A stretch of DNA of 64,000 nucleotides from Treponema sp. OMZ 798 (GCF_024181385.1 NZ_CP051305.1:372001-436000); one strand, 5' to 3'. Positions 34,600 to 43,329 are shown, counted from the stretch's first letter. Notes: generated from the sequence alone by a model not told the origin. Translations and numbers: made by a program.

Positions 34600-35739
34600 T
34601 TAAATTTCCGTCTTCCTAAAATTTACCATAAGTAAACCAAAAATATAAAATGCCGCACCAAGGGCTAGCATTATAATAAGGCTGCTTAACATTCCTCCAA
34701 AAGAATTTTCCACAACAAGATCCTTAAGAGGGGTTGTTATAATTTTGGAAATATTATATTTTAAAAATATTTTTGAAATTTTATTGTCATTTGGAATTGT
34801 AAAAAGAACTGTTCCTAAAACTCCAAATATAAAAAATACACCTATTACTATAGTATAGATAATTTCCTTTTTGTTAAAAGTTGTAAGTGAACATGCGATG
34901 CTTCCTGTCACGAGTGAAAAACTTAAAGCGTATATAAAAAGCAGAATAGGATTTCCCATAAAAGAAACTTTTAACAATCTAAAAGTTAAAATATAAATTA
35001 CGATGGCAATAAAAGCTTTTAGTGCTGTGCTTATTATTTGAGCATTAAAGATATAGGTCGAACTTTTAGGTATCGAATTAATACGCAGGGTAAGGCCTAC
35101 ATGCTTTTTCTTATATGCCAAGGTAATAGGCTCCATAACAAACATAAAGAATAACAATATACTTATGGCTATTGCATAGGCTTCATAGCTTGACATACTT
35201 TGCAGGGCCGGGTGCATAGTAATTTTTCCTATAGATTTTGAACTTTCTTTTTGAATATTAAGATATTGCTTCATAAGATCTTCAGGTTGCGAAGATGCCG
35301 AAATAGCCTTAGTTATTTTATGATTCCCGTTGATGGAACTGCTTATGTTTTTAATTATATTTGATAAAACCATAATTGCTGCAGAAGACTTTTCTTTTCC
35401 GATAATTAAAATATCAAAGTCTTTGTTTTCTTCTACAGAATTTTGATAGCCTTTAGGAATCTTAATTGTGTATTTTGCACTTTGTTCCTCTTCAATTTTT
35501 ATGAAGTTTTTTAAGATATCCGAATTTAAAATACCGGTCAGCTGTTCCGATAATGCGGATTTGTCTTCATCGTTTAGAAAAACCGGAATAGCCTTTTCGT
35601 TTGTTTCGGCCTTAAAATTATCTTTTTGCAAAAAACCGTTGTAGCCGACAAAAATTATCGGCAAACAAAGGTAAACCAAAAAAAATGTAATGAAGTTATC
35701 TTTTATCGCTATAAGCGTAATCTTTAAAAATGCTTTCAT
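34600..35739 (-). CDS. ABC-2 type exporter permease
   Basis: 379 residues with the same layout as its downstream neighbour: one N-terminal membrane segment, an extracytoplasmic domain (~40-190) and a C-terminal bundle of about six segments. The two are distinct in sequence, as in heterodimeric exporters. AGGAG precedes the ATG. Middle gene of a three-gene operon. Confidence 0.85.
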   Translation of the reverse strand: MKAFLKITLIAIKDNFITFFLVYLCLPIIFVGYNGFLQKDNFKAETNEKAIPVFLNDEDKSALSEQLTGILNSDILKNFIKIEEEQSAKYTIKIPKGYQNSVEENKDFDILIIGKEKSSAAIMVLSNIIKNISSSINGNHKITKAISASSQPEDLMKQYLNIQKESSKSIGKITMHPALQSMSSYEAYAIAISILLFFMFVMEPITLAYKKKHVGLTLRINSIPKSSTYIFNAQIISTALKAFIAIVIYILTFRLLKVSFMGNPILLFIYALSFSLVTGSIACSLTTFNKKEIIYTIVIGVFFIFGVLGTVLFTIPNDNKISKIFLKYNISKIITTPLKDLVVENSFGGMLSSLIIMLALGAAFYIFGLLMVNFRKTEI

Positions 35740-35768
35740 CTTTTCTCCTATAAAAACTTTTAATAAAT

Positions 35769-36707
35769 TTATTCACGCAATTTTTTTCCGGTAAGCTGTA
35801 AAAAAACTTCACCTAAATTGAGCTCGTTTATTTGTAAGGCCTTGATTACGGCTCCTGATGTTTGTAAAATCTTGATAGCCTCATCAAGATTTACCTTCTC
35901 TCTTTCATAAAGGATATTTAGCTTGTCTCCTGTCTGCTCTACATTTAAGGCTCCGTCAAGGAGGCGGATTTTTTCCATCAGCTCTTCATTTATATTGTCC
36001 GCTCTTATTTCGAGGGTTACGGTTCCGTTGGCCTTTTCCTTTACGGAATTAAGGGAGCCGTAGGCAATCTCTCTGCCCTCATCGATTACAAAGATATTTT
36101 TGCAAAGCTCTTCAACCTCTTCCATGTAATGCGAAGTGTAAAGAATTGTAGTCTTGTCTTGTGAATTTATTTTGCGCAAATACTCAAAGATATTGTTTCT
36201 GGATTGGGGGTCAATACCTACCGTAGGCTCATCCAAGATTAAAAGACGGGGCTTATGCATGATGGCTGCGGCAAGATTGAGCCTTCTTTTCATTCCTCCG
36301 GAAAATTTTTTCACCTTTTCTTTTTTCTTTTCCGTTAAGCCGACTACTTCCAAGGCCTCGTTTACAGCTTCTTTTAGCATTTTTCCTGAAAGGCCGTAAA
36401 GGCTTGCAAAAAAATTGAGGTTGTCGATTGCCGATATATCCTCCGATAAGGCAAGTTCCTGTGGTACGAGGCCCATGAGTTTCTTTGCCTCTATCGGTCT
36501 TTTTTTTATACTGTGTCCGCCTATAAGCACCTCACCGCTTAAAGGGTCCAAGATTCCCGTTATTATATTTATCAGGGTGGATTTTCCGGCACCGTTAGGC
36601 CCTATAAGGCCGAACATATCGCCTTCTTCAATATCAAAAGAAACGTTTGAAAGCACCTGCTTTTTTCCGTATTTTTTTGATACATCCTTAACTTCCAATA
36701 TTTTCAT
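35769..36707 (-). CDS. ABC exporter ATPase (DrrA/NatA-like)
   Basis: 312 residues. Walker A GPNGAGKST (36-44), signature FSGGMKRR near 140, Walker B LLILDEP and switch His (TILYTSHYMEE) are all present. A ~80-residue C-terminal extension is typical of drug or Na+ exporters of the DrrA/CcmA group. GGAGG precedes the ATG at 36707. It leads the operon with two permeases; the substrate is unknown. Confidence 0.92.
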   Translation of the reverse strand: MKILEVKDVSKKYGKKQVLSNVSFDIEEGDMFGLIGPNGAGKSTLINIITGILDPLSGEVLIGGHSIKKRPIEAKKLMGLVPQELALSEDISAIDNLNFFASLYGLSGKMLKEAVNEALEVVGLTEKKKEKVKKFSGGMKRRLNLAAAIMHKPRLLILDEPTVGIDPQSRNNIFEYLRKINSQDKTTILYTSHYMEEVEELCKNIFVIDEGREIAYGSLNSVKEKANGTVTLEIRADNINEELMEKIRLLDGALNVEQTGDKLNILYEREKVNLDEAIKILQTSGAVIKALQINELNLGEVFLQLTGKKLRE

Positions 36708-36837
36708 AAAACGCCTCCATAAGAAGTTTGTTGATTGATATGCCCCAATTTTAATCGATTTTGCTTAAAATAAAAGTGCCGAAAGTCATTTTTTATAGGG
36801 AAAATAGTAATGGTGCCTATCAAAAATCTTATCTTAG

Positions 36838-36862
36838 GCCCTTGTATAAAGGGCTTTTTTTT
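36838..36862 (+). terminator. Terminator-like hairpin in the leader of the next gene
   Basis: GCCC-TTGTATAAA-GGGC followed by eight T lies only 16 bases before the ATG at 36879. There is no plus-strand gene upstream for it to end, so attenuation of the following gene is possible. Confidence 0.5.
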
Positions 36863-36878
36863 GCGAGAATGAGAAGTA

Positions 36879-37724
36879 ATGAATTTTTATGATGAAATAA
36901 GAAGCCGGTACGGGAACATAAAACGAGCCCGCGGATTTTACCTTTATACCGAAAAAAATATAAGACTCTTGGATATGTACTTGGATGGAGGAATGTCGAT
37001 ATTGGGCCGAAGAGAAAACCAGGCTCCATTGGTTTTTAAACAAAGCATAGATAAGGGTTTAAACGCTTTCTTGCCTTCTTCGGGGGATTATCGTCTTAAA
37101 AAGGCCTTGAATTCTCTTTTTCCCGAGCACCCTTATTTTTACCTTCTTTCGGAATGGAACTCCGCTCTTTCATTTTTGGAAATGAGAGATAATACAACCG
37201 TTTCCGAATCTTCAATTGGCGAAAATATTTGGAAGCCTTTTTTGCCCTCATCGGAAAATTTAAAGACCAAAGCTGCCTTTTTTGTAAATCCTCCGTTTTG
37301 CACCTCGATAAAAATTCTTGTTTCTAAAAATCCTCTTCCTATTATGTCCTGTGCAGTTTCTGCAGCCGAAAAGGAAGTTTTAGCCAAAGCCTTTTTCGAT
37401 TTGATAAGAATCATTAAATTGAGAGAACAAGAAAAAGAACTTTCGGATGAAGAATTGATAAATTCGGCCCGTGGAAAAAAGAAAAAAGAGCAGCTTGCAA
37501 AAAACATAAAGTCATGCAGAAGGGTAGAGGAGCTTTGTTCCAATTTTTGGAATATGGAAGGTCCCTATCTTTTCTCAAAGTTGGATGAAGAAAAATATGA
37601 GGATTTTTTTAAATCTGCCTTGGATTCTCATATTCTTTTGTCTCCTTATTTTACTATTCCGTCGATATTGCCGAAAATAAGAGTATACACCGAGCTTGAG
37701 AGTTTTCTTAAGGCTCAAACATAA
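36879..37724 (+). CDS. Conserved-looking protein of unknown function
   Basis: 281 residues, soluble, with no signal peptide. The N-terminus (FYLYTEKNIRLLDMYLDGG then ILGRRENQA) resembles the substrate-entry segment of PLP-dependent aminotransferases, but no PLP lysine motif is seen. The middle holds a charged helix (~180-215). It is followed 16 bases later by a small membrane protein with its own ribosome site; the two are probably co-transcribed. I do not recognise the family. Confidence 0.6.
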   Translation: MNFYDEIRSRYGNIKRARGFYLYTEKNIRLLDMYLDGGMSILGRRENQAPLVFKQSIDKGLNAFLPSSGDYRLKKALNSLFPEHPYFYLLSEWNSALSFLEMRDNTTVSESSIGENIWKPFLPSSENLKTKAAFFVNPPFCTSIKILVSKNPLPIMSCAVSAAEKEVLAKAFFDLIRIIKLREQEKELSDEELINSARGKKKKEQLAKNIKSCRRVEELCSNFWNMEGPYLFSKLDEEKYEDFFKSALDSHILLSPYFTIPSILPKIRVYTELESFLKAQT

Positions 37725-37740
37725 AATAAAGGATTAAATA

Positions 37741-38058
37741 ATGAATGATTTAGTTAAATTTTTATCGGAAGGTTATCCTATTCTATTGTTCACAAAATTG
37801 TTTTTAGGAGCGGCTGCCGTTTTTTTCGGAATTATAGTATGGAGTAAAACTAAGAAGGTCTCAATGATTCTTTTTGTGCTTGGTGTGTTTTTGATGTATA
37901 TTTCGATTTTAACCGATACGCTCACATATTTCGGCTTTATAAATACTAAATTTTTTACTATAGGGCATATTCCCATTCTTTCTCTGATTTTTGAAAGCAC
38001 ACCGATAGCTTTTTTTATAGCAAGTTTTTGCACCTTTTTAAAGGAAAGGCATTTTTAA
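37741..38058 (+). CDS. Small three-pass membrane protein of unknown function
   Basis: 105 residues with hydrophobic segments at ~15-33, ~40-64 and ~77-96. AAAGGA precedes the ATG. Same transcription unit as the preceding gene; ends seven bases from the convergent cbiT. Confidence 0.6.
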   Translation: MNDLVKFLSEGYPILLFTKLFLGAAAVFFGIIVWSKTKKVSMILFVLGVFLMYISILTDTLTYFGFINTKFFTIGHIPILSLIFESTPIAFFIASFCTFLKERHF

Positions 38059-38064
38059 AGCTAA

Positions 38065-38655
38065 TCAGTCTTGTTCTTTTAGTTCGGTATCCGGTTTTTT
38101 GCAAGCCCTTACGATATAAATCGGGTTTTCGCTTTTAAATAAGCCTGTTTTTCCCATTGAGGCGGTTTGAATAAGATGGGCTTCAATTTCGGTATATCCG
38201 TATTTCGGGAGGAGCTCTAAAAATTCGTTTAAATTTTTTATAAGAATAAAATTTGCACAGATTATTCCGCCTTTTTTTAAATGCTCTTCAAGATACTCAA
38301 AAATATTTTTTAGCTCGCCTCCGCTTCCGCCGATAAAACACTTGTCGAATTTTACAGACCCGTATTCAGAGTTTAAAAGAGCCTCAGGGGCCTTGCCCGA
38401 AATCAAATTTATTTTGACCCCGAATTTTTTTGCATTTTCCAGTATCAGGGAGCAGGCCTCTTCGTTAAATTCAACTGTTGAAACTTCCGCTCCCTGCAAG
38501 GCCGCTTCAATCGATACGGAACCGGTGCCTCCGCCGATATCCAAAAATCTATCTCCCTTTTCTATTTGAAGATGGGAAAGAGAAAGGTTTCTGATATTGA
38601 ATTTGGTCATCGGCACCTCGCCTCTGATAAAGTCCGAGTCTTTAATATTTTTCAT
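38065..38655 (-). CDS. cbiT: Precorrin-6Y C15-methyltransferase (decarboxylating), CbiT subunit
   Basis: Methylates C15 and decarboxylates in corrin ring formation. From the ATG at 38655 the product is 196 residues. It starts KNIKDSDFIRGEVPMTK as in CbiT, with the SAM loop DIGGGTG at 39-45 and KCFIGGSGGEL in the middle. The start overlaps the end of cbiE by 14 bases. CbiE and CbiT are fused as CobL in many organisms, so adjacency is expected. Confidence 0.93.
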   Translation of the reverse strand: MKNIKDSDFIRGEVPMTKFNIRNLSLSHLQIEKGDRFLDIGGGTGSVSIEAALQGAEVSTVEFNEEACSLILENAKKFGVKINLISGKAPEALLNSEYGSVKFDKCFIGGSGGELKNIFEYLEEHLKKGGIICANFILIKNLNEFLELLPKYGYTEIEAHLIQTASMGKTGLFKSENPIYIVRACKKPDTELKEQD

Positions 38656-39241
38656 TTTCAACAAGTACCGTATTTAAAAAAGATTTTACTATAATCTTAT
38701 CGCCTATATTATATTCTTCAATCAACTCATCGGGATATGAAAGATTGTAGCCTACAAAAAGCCTTCCTCTAAAACCTTCTTCTTTTAAGCGCGCCGAAAT
38801 TGTATCGGGATTGTTCGTTTTATCGGTAAGAATAAAAAAGCTTTCCTTGTCCTTCATAGAGGAAAAGTCTACCTCTCTTCCATGAAAGGAGTAAAAGGAT
38901 AGAGCCTGCCATTGTTTTTGAAGTTTGTTCATAAGGTACTGCATTGAAGAAATACCTGTTATAATTTTTTCTATTTTTATGTTTTTCTTTTTTACGAATT
39001 CGGTAATGCCGAAAAAACAGGGGTCGCCTGAGGCAAGGACTAAAACTTTTTTTGATTCTATCGGGAGATCGAGAATTTCCGAAATTGTTTTTAGAGTTTT
39101 TACGTCATCTCTTATAGGCTGAATATCGGAGGCTATACGCTCAAAACCTGCAACTATATCTGCATTTTTGATTGAATGTACAGCCTCTTGGGTTAAAAGT
39201 TCTATATTTCCGGGCCCTGCCCCGGCAATAATTAAAGACAT
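38642..39241 (-). CDS. cbiE: Cobalt-precorrin-7 C5-methyltransferase, CbiE subunit
   Basis: 199-residue tetrapyrrole methylase. The N-terminal IIAGAGPGNIELLT, LASGDPCFFGI and ISSMQYL motifs are typical. It begins three bases after the tlpA-like stop and overlaps cbiT, so thioredoxin, cbiE and cbiT share a message. Other corrin-ring genes must lie elsewhere. Confidence 0.92.
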   Translation of the reverse strand: MSLIIAGAGPGNIELLTQEAVHSIKNADIVAGFERIASDIQPIRDDVKTLKTISEILDLPIESKKVLVLASGDPCFFGITEFVKKKNIKIEKIITGISSMQYLMNKLQKQWQALSFYSFHGREVDFSSMKDKESFFILTDKTNNPDTISARLKEEGFRGRLFVGYNLSYPDELIEEYNIGDKIIVKSFLNTVLVENEKY

Positions 39242-39244
39242 GTT

Positions 39245-39841
39245 TTATTTTGAGCCTACAGTTTTTAAAGCTGTTTCAAAAAGTTTTTCAAAACCGGCCT
39301 TATTTAATCTTCCTGTGTGAATGGTCCCGGGAATGAGCATTCCGCTTTTGTCTACAATAAAACTTGTAGGTACACCTGCAATTTGCTGGTAGATGGGAAG
39401 AAAGTTATCGACAGTTATGAGGGCCTGAAAAGAACAGCCTGCATCCTTCCATAATTCTTTGGCAAAGGCTAAGGTTTCTTTATCTCCTTCTTGAAGATCG
39501 GCTGTAAGGGCTATCACATTTACTTTTTTATCGGCATAGGCCTTGTAAGCTGCTTCCAAGTCGGGTAACTCCGCCCTGCATGGACCGCAAAATGTTCCCC
39601 AAATATTTATCAAGGTAATATCGTATTTGGCGAAAATTTCATCCGTAACCATGTTCCCGTCAAGGTCCTTTGTTGAAAATTTAAGCCGGTTTTTAGCATC
39701 ATCTGAAGTTTTTGACTCCGACTGACTTGTAATTGCAGATGTCTTTGCTTCTTCATTACCTTTTGCTTCTGCTTTCGAGCAAGATATAAAAAATACGCTT
39801 GCAAATATTGCTATTAACACATAAAAATGTAATTTTTTCAT
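39245..39841 (-). CDS. TlpA/ResA-like thioredoxin lipoprotein
   Basis: 198 residues. Lipobox FISC with acceptor Cys21, a Ser/Lys-rich linker (~25-50), then a thioredoxin-fold domain with the redox pair Cys85 and Cys88 (FCGPC) and the cis-Pro loop AGVPTSFIVD. It should act as an envelope disulfide reductant or oxidant. TAGGAG precedes the ATG. It lies downstream of an Fe-S membrane protein and a CXXC peptide, an arrangement suggesting electron delivery across the membrane to this thioredoxin. Confidence 0.9.
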   Translation of the reverse strand: MKKLHFYVLIAIFASVFFISCSKAEAKGNEEAKTSAITSQSESKTSDDAKNRLKFSTKDLDGNMVTDEIFAKYDITLINIWGTFCGPCRAELPDLEAAYKAYADKKVNVIALTADLQEGDKETLAFAKELWKDAGCSFQALITVDNFLPIYQQIAGVPTSFIVDKSGMLIPGTIHTGRLNKAGFEKLFETALKTVGSK

Positions 39842-39912
39842 TTGTAAACTCCTATATTATAAAATAATTTTCAAATTTCTACCCGAAAATATACTCAGAC
39901 TTTATGGAATAA

Positions 39913-40833
39913 TCAAGGGATTTGAGAAAAATTATTCTTTTCTTCTATAATTGGGCCTGTGTTTGTAGGTTTTTCCGTAAAAAGAAAACTGTGGTCGATG
40001 GCGTGAACAGGGCAGGCCTTGATACATTCTCCGCATCTTATACATTCAGGGCTGTTCGGTGCCTTATATGTCGGAATATCGAGCTTGCAGGTTCTTTCGC
40101 ATTTTTTGCATCTTATGCACTTGTTGTTGATCTTTAGTCGGTAAAGGCTTATAGGATTGAAGATGCCTAAAAGGGCTCCGAGTGGGCATAAATAACGGCA
40201 AAAGGGTCTGTAAAAAATTATTGAAAGCATCGCTATTATTACGGTTATAGTTAGTTTAAGTCCGAATAAGGCTCCTAAAGAGGAGGTAAGGGCTTGGTTT
40301 ACCGATATGAGCGGAATAGCCCCGAAGACAATTCCGGATGGGCAAATATATTTACAAAAGTAGGGATCGCTTAAGCCGTACTTGTCCTGCAGGGCAAAGG
40401 GTAAAACAAACACAAAAAAGGCAAGGATAAAGTATTTTAGGTATTTTAAAATTCTGTTTATCTTTTGCGGAACCTTAAATTTTTTTAATGGAATTTTATC
40501 CAAGAGATCTTGTACTAGACCGAAGGGACAAATATATCCGCAAAAAAGTCTTCCCGCCGCTATTGCAAAAAGGGTCGTGAGTCCTACAACATAAAATGCA
40601 AAGTTAAAATTCCTGCTTCCTATCGTTGCCTGTATCGAACCTATGGGACAGCCGAATAGGGCACCCGGACATGAGTAACAGTTTAGAACCGGTATACAGA
40701 CCTTTTTCATAGGCCCTTTATAAATTTGCCCCTTTAAAAATCCTGTGAGGTTTCCGTTTAATGCCATCATCCCTAGGACTTGAATAGCATGACGTTTTTT
40801 GTTCAGCGTTTTTTGTTTATTTTGTTTAGCCAA
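39913..40833 (-). CDS. NapH/CcoG-type polyferredoxin membrane protein
   Basis: 306 residues, starting at a TTG at 40833 with AGGA upstream and overlapping the preceding small gene by eight bases. Membrane segments alternate with Cys-Pro motifs (FCGYICPFG, FCKYICPSG, FCRYLCPLG). The C-terminus has two 4Fe-4S clusters (CIRCKKCERTC and CIRCGECIKAC). The family moves electrons through the membrane; the partner is likely the TlpA-like protein. A methionine start at residue 22-23 would delete little but lacks a better ribosome site. Confidence 0.88.
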   Translation of the reverse strand: MAKQNKQKTLNKKRHAIQVLGMMALNGNLTGFLKGQIYKGPMKKVCIPVLNCYSCPGALFGCPIGSIQATIGSRNFNFAFYVVGLTTLFAIAAGRLFCGYICPFGLVQDLLDKIPLKKFKVPQKINRILKYLKYFILAFFVFVLPFALQDKYGLSDPYFCKYICPSGIVFGAIPLISVNQALTSSLGALFGLKLTITVIIAMLSIIFYRPFCRYLCPLGALLGIFNPISLYRLKINNKCIRCKKCERTCKLDIPTYKAPNSPECIRCGECIKACPVHAIDHSFLFTEKPTNTGPIIEEKNNFSQIP

Positions 40834-40963
40834 TTCCTATGCACTCCGTACAAATATTTACGGCTTTTTTGAGGACGACAGCAACCTCTCCGCGGTATAT
40901 TCCTATAAGAGTAAAACCTGTTGCCAATATAATAACAAGGAGCGCCGCTATTTTCTTTTTCAT
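40826..40963 (-). CDS. Small CXXC-motif membrane peptide (CD1871A-like)
   Basis: A 45-residue gene that most gene finders would skip. GGAGG precedes the ATG at 40963. The peptide has one membrane helix (IAALLVIILATGFTLIGIY, ~5-23) and a C-terminal CTEC pair (Cys38 and Cys41). This matches the short 'CD1871A family CXXC motif' peptides usually found next to a 4Fe-4S membrane protein, as here. The stop overlaps the next gene's start (TTGGCTAA). Likely a redox relay between the Fe-S protein and the thioredoxin. Confidence 0.8.
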   Translation of the reverse strand: MKKKIAALLVIILATGFTLIGIYRGEVAVVLKKAVNICTECIGIG

Positions 40964-41046
40964 TTATCCTCCTGCTTGATTTTAAGTTACATTATATATA
41001 CAACTTAATATAATATTTGGATACAGACTCTGTTTTAAAATTTTAT

Positions 41047-41508
41047 TTACTTACTCACATTGACCCAAGCCGCTGCCCTTGAAGCCTTCTCAAGTTCTTT
41101 TACATTCATACGGACAGCCGTATTTTCGGTACCGGCTGCGGGATATACCGTTTCCAGATTTCTTATAGATTCATCAATATAGACAGGAACCTCGGTCTTT
41201 AATCCGAAGGGACAGACGCCTCCTGCCGGATGGCCTATAAAACTTAAAAGCTGTTCTTCATTCATCATCTTTGTTTTGCAATGAAAGGCCTTTCTGAATT
41301 TTGCATTATCTATGCGGGCCGAGCCTGCAAGTAGGATGATTATAGGCTCTTCTTTTACCATAAAGGCTAGGGTTTTTACGATAAACTCGGGTGCACATCC
41401 TACCGCTTCCGCTGCAAGGTCTACGGTTGCACTTGAGGTATCGAATTCTATAATCCTGTCTTCCAATGAAAACTGCCTTAAATGTTCTCTTGCTTCTTTT
41501 AATCCCAT
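41047..41508 (-). CDS. YbaK/EbsC-family aminoacyl-tRNA deacylase-like protein
   Basis: 153 residues of the Cys-tRNA(Pro)/ProX deacylase fold: the start GLKEAREHLRQF, a KTLAFMV strand carrying the conserved Lys, LLAGSARID and GGVCPFGLK motifs are present. It should clear mischarged tRNA. It begins five bases after the GntR regulator stop with AAGG upstream, so both are co-transcribed. Confidence 0.85.
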   Translation of the reverse strand: MGLKEAREHLRQFSLEDRIIEFDTSSATVDLAAEAVGCAPEFIVKTLAFMVKEEPIIILLAGSARIDNAKFRKAFHCKTKMMNEEQLLSFIGHPAGGVCPFGLKTEVPVYIDESIRNLETVYPAAGTENTAVRMNVKELEKASRAAAWVNVSK

Positions 41509-41513
41509 TTATT

Positions 41514-42158
41514 TTACCTTTTAAATCCGCCTATATCTTCATTTAAGTATTTTAGAGCTTTTGCCTTATCCTTATCTTTTATGGCATAAATTATGTTCTC
41601 ATGGTGTGAGCTAAAAGTCTTTTTTGTTATTTCTTCCCATTTTTCCCAATAATTTTGAATAAAAAAACGTGTCATTTTTTTCATTGTATGCTCCAAACTT
41701 AATAAGGCATGAGAATTATTATGTAATTTGAATAAGCCTATATGAAATATCGAGTTATTTTGCCACTCACTTACAGCATTTGTGTTGCTCAATTTTCTAG
41801 TATGTTCCAATAGATAATTTAATGTTTCATGATCGCAGCTCGCAACTTCTTTCCAGTTTTTTTCCAAAAAACCGCACTCCAGAACTAAGCGGTAGTTTAA
41901 CATTTCTACAAGGTCTTCTTGTCGGAGCTTGATTAGTTCATATCCGTATCGCGGAATACTCTTAAAAACGTTTTCATTGCAAAGTTCTATTAGTGCATCT
42001 CTAATCGGTGCCCTGCTTATTTTTAAATACTTTTCTAAATCTGAAAGATTGATTATATCTCCCGGTTTGATTGTATTATCGGTTACGAGGTCATATATCT
42101 TTATGTAAGCATCCTGCTTTAAGGAGATTTTTATTGTTGTCAATTTATTGTTTGTCAT
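41514..42158 (-). CDS. GntR-family (FCD/FadR subfamily) transcription regulator
   Basis: 214 residues. The winged helix-turn-helix is at ~20-75 (LEKYLKISRAPIRDALIELC, RYGYELI) and an all-helical FCD effector domain at ~80-205. It is divergent from the Liv/DhaKL operon, with candidate promoters on both strands and a palindrome near the operon promoter, so it probably controls that operon in response to the imported substrate or a product. FCD regulators usually repress until effector binds. Confidence 0.88.
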   Translation of the reverse strand: MTNNKLTTIKISLKQDAYIKIYDLVTDNTIKPGDIINLSDLEKYLKISRAPIRDALIELCNENVFKSIPRYGYELIKLRQEDLVEMLNYRLVLECGFLEKNWKEVASCDHETLNYLLEHTRKLSNTNAVSEWQNNSIFHIGLFKLHNNSHALLSLEHTMKKMTRFFIQNYWEKWEEITKKTFSSHHENIIYAIKDKDKAKALKYLNEDIGGFKR

Positions 42159-42220
42159 ATCAGATTTTCTATATAAGCTTCTTTACTTAAAGTTTTGCGA
42201 TTAAAAATTATACTCGTCAT

Positions 42221-42250
42221 ATTATAGCATAACTTATGACATTAGTTCAA
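42221..42250 (-). promoter_or_regulatory. Candidate promoter of the GntR gene
   Basis: On the minus strand, TTGAAC (42250-42245) and TATAAT (42226-42221) are 18 bp apart, about 60 bp before the GntR start. Confidence 0.5.
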
Positions 42251-42340
42251 TTGTTTTCATATTATATTATTTTAGATTATAAATTGTAAGAGGTTTAAGT
42301 CAAAAAAGCAAAGAAAATTTGAAAAAAATAAATTTTTTTG

Positions 42341-42369
42341 TTGACAGCCGGAAAATTCTGGTTTACAAT
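42341..42369 (+). promoter_or_regulatory. Consensus sigma-70 promoter of the Liv/DhaKL operon
   Basis: TTGACA (42341-42346) and TACAAT (42364-42369) are 17 bp apart, a near-perfect housekeeping promoter 53 bp before the livH-like start. Confidence 0.7.
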
Positions 42370-42372
42370 ATA

Positions 42373-42391
42373 GATATATCAATAATATATC
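42373..42391 (+). promoter_or_regulatory. Palindromic candidate operator
   Basis: GATATAT (42373-42379) and ATATATC (42385-42391) flank a 5-bp centre, four bases after the -10 box and over the likely transcription start. This is where a repressor would act; the divergent GntR/FCD regulator is the obvious candidate. Confidence 0.5.
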
Positions 42392-42421
42392 AGTGATTGA
42401 ATGATGTAAATGGAGGTCCTG

Positions 42422-43321
42422 ATGTTATTGCAGCAATTAATTAATGGTTTAGTTATAGGAAGTACATATGCATTGGTAACCATAGGTTTTAACATGGTAT
42501 ATGGTGTGTTGGAGCTAACTAATTTTGCCCATAGCTCTTTTTATATGCTTGCAGCATATATAGGTCAATTCATTCTGCTAAAATTTTTTATGAATATATC
42601 GGTTCCTCTCGCTCTAAGCATAACCTTTTTAACTTCAATAATTATTACAGCTTTTTTGGGGGCCTTGATGGATAAGGTTGCTTTGGAACCTATAAGAGTA
42701 AAACGGGGAGCTCCTATTTCGTCTCTGATAAGCACTGTTGGTGTTCAGACAATAATTAATAACTCGGTGCTTTTAATTTTTGGCACTGTTCCCTTATATT
42801 TTCCGGATTTATTAAAGTTGGGTAAATTTACGATTGCCGGAGGAACAGTAGTACAATGGATACAGGTTATTATACTTGTTGTTACTTTAGTCATAATGCT
42901 TTTATTAACTTTTATTGTTACTAGAACGCGTTTGGGAAAATCAATGAGGGCTATTTCACAAAATCAAACAGCTGCAAGACTTATGGGAATAAATATAAAT
43001 AGAGTTATAACTATTACATTTTTTATAGGAACAACAGTTGCAGGTATTTCGGGCTTGATGGTTGCAATGTATTATCAGCGAGTTGATACCTTAATGGGTG
43101 CCTCTGTCGGCTTAAAATCATTTGCGGCAGCAGTACTTGGTGGTATGGGATCTCTTCCGGGAGCCGCTGTAGGAGGGCTCCTTATAGGATTAGTAGAAAC
43201 TCTTTTTGCCGCTTATGTAAGTTCCGGATATAGGGATATTGTTGCTTTTGTAATATTGATATTGGTTCTTCTTATTCGGCCCTCAGGCCTAATGGGCAAA
43301 AAAAATATAGATAAGGCATAG
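42422..43321 (+). CDS. LivH-type branched-chain amino-acid ABC permease
   Basis: 299 residues from the ATG at 42422, five bases after GGAGG; an in-frame ATG 12 bases upstream overlaps the ribosome site. About eight membrane segments. Family motifs include LINGLVIGSTYALVTIGFNM at the start and AAVLGGMGSLPGAAVGGLLIG near the end. First gene of the operon. The transported compound need not be an amino acid: this permease class also carries urea and other small polar molecules. Confidence 0.92.
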   Translation: MLLQQLINGLVIGSTYALVTIGFNMVYGVLELTNFAHSSFYMLAAYIGQFILLKFFMNISVPLALSITFLTSIIITAFLGALMDKVALEPIRVKRGAPISSLISTVGVQTIINNSVLLIFGTVPLYFPDLLKLGKFTIAGGTVVQWIQVIILVVTLVIMLLLTFIVTRTRLGKSMRAISQNQTAARLMGININRVITITFFIGTTVAGISGLMVAMYYQRVDTLMGASVGLKSFAAAVLGGMGSLPGAAVGGLLIGLVETLFAAYVSSGYRDIVAFVILILVLLIRPSGLMGKKNIDKA

Positions 43322-43329
43322 GAGTCGGT

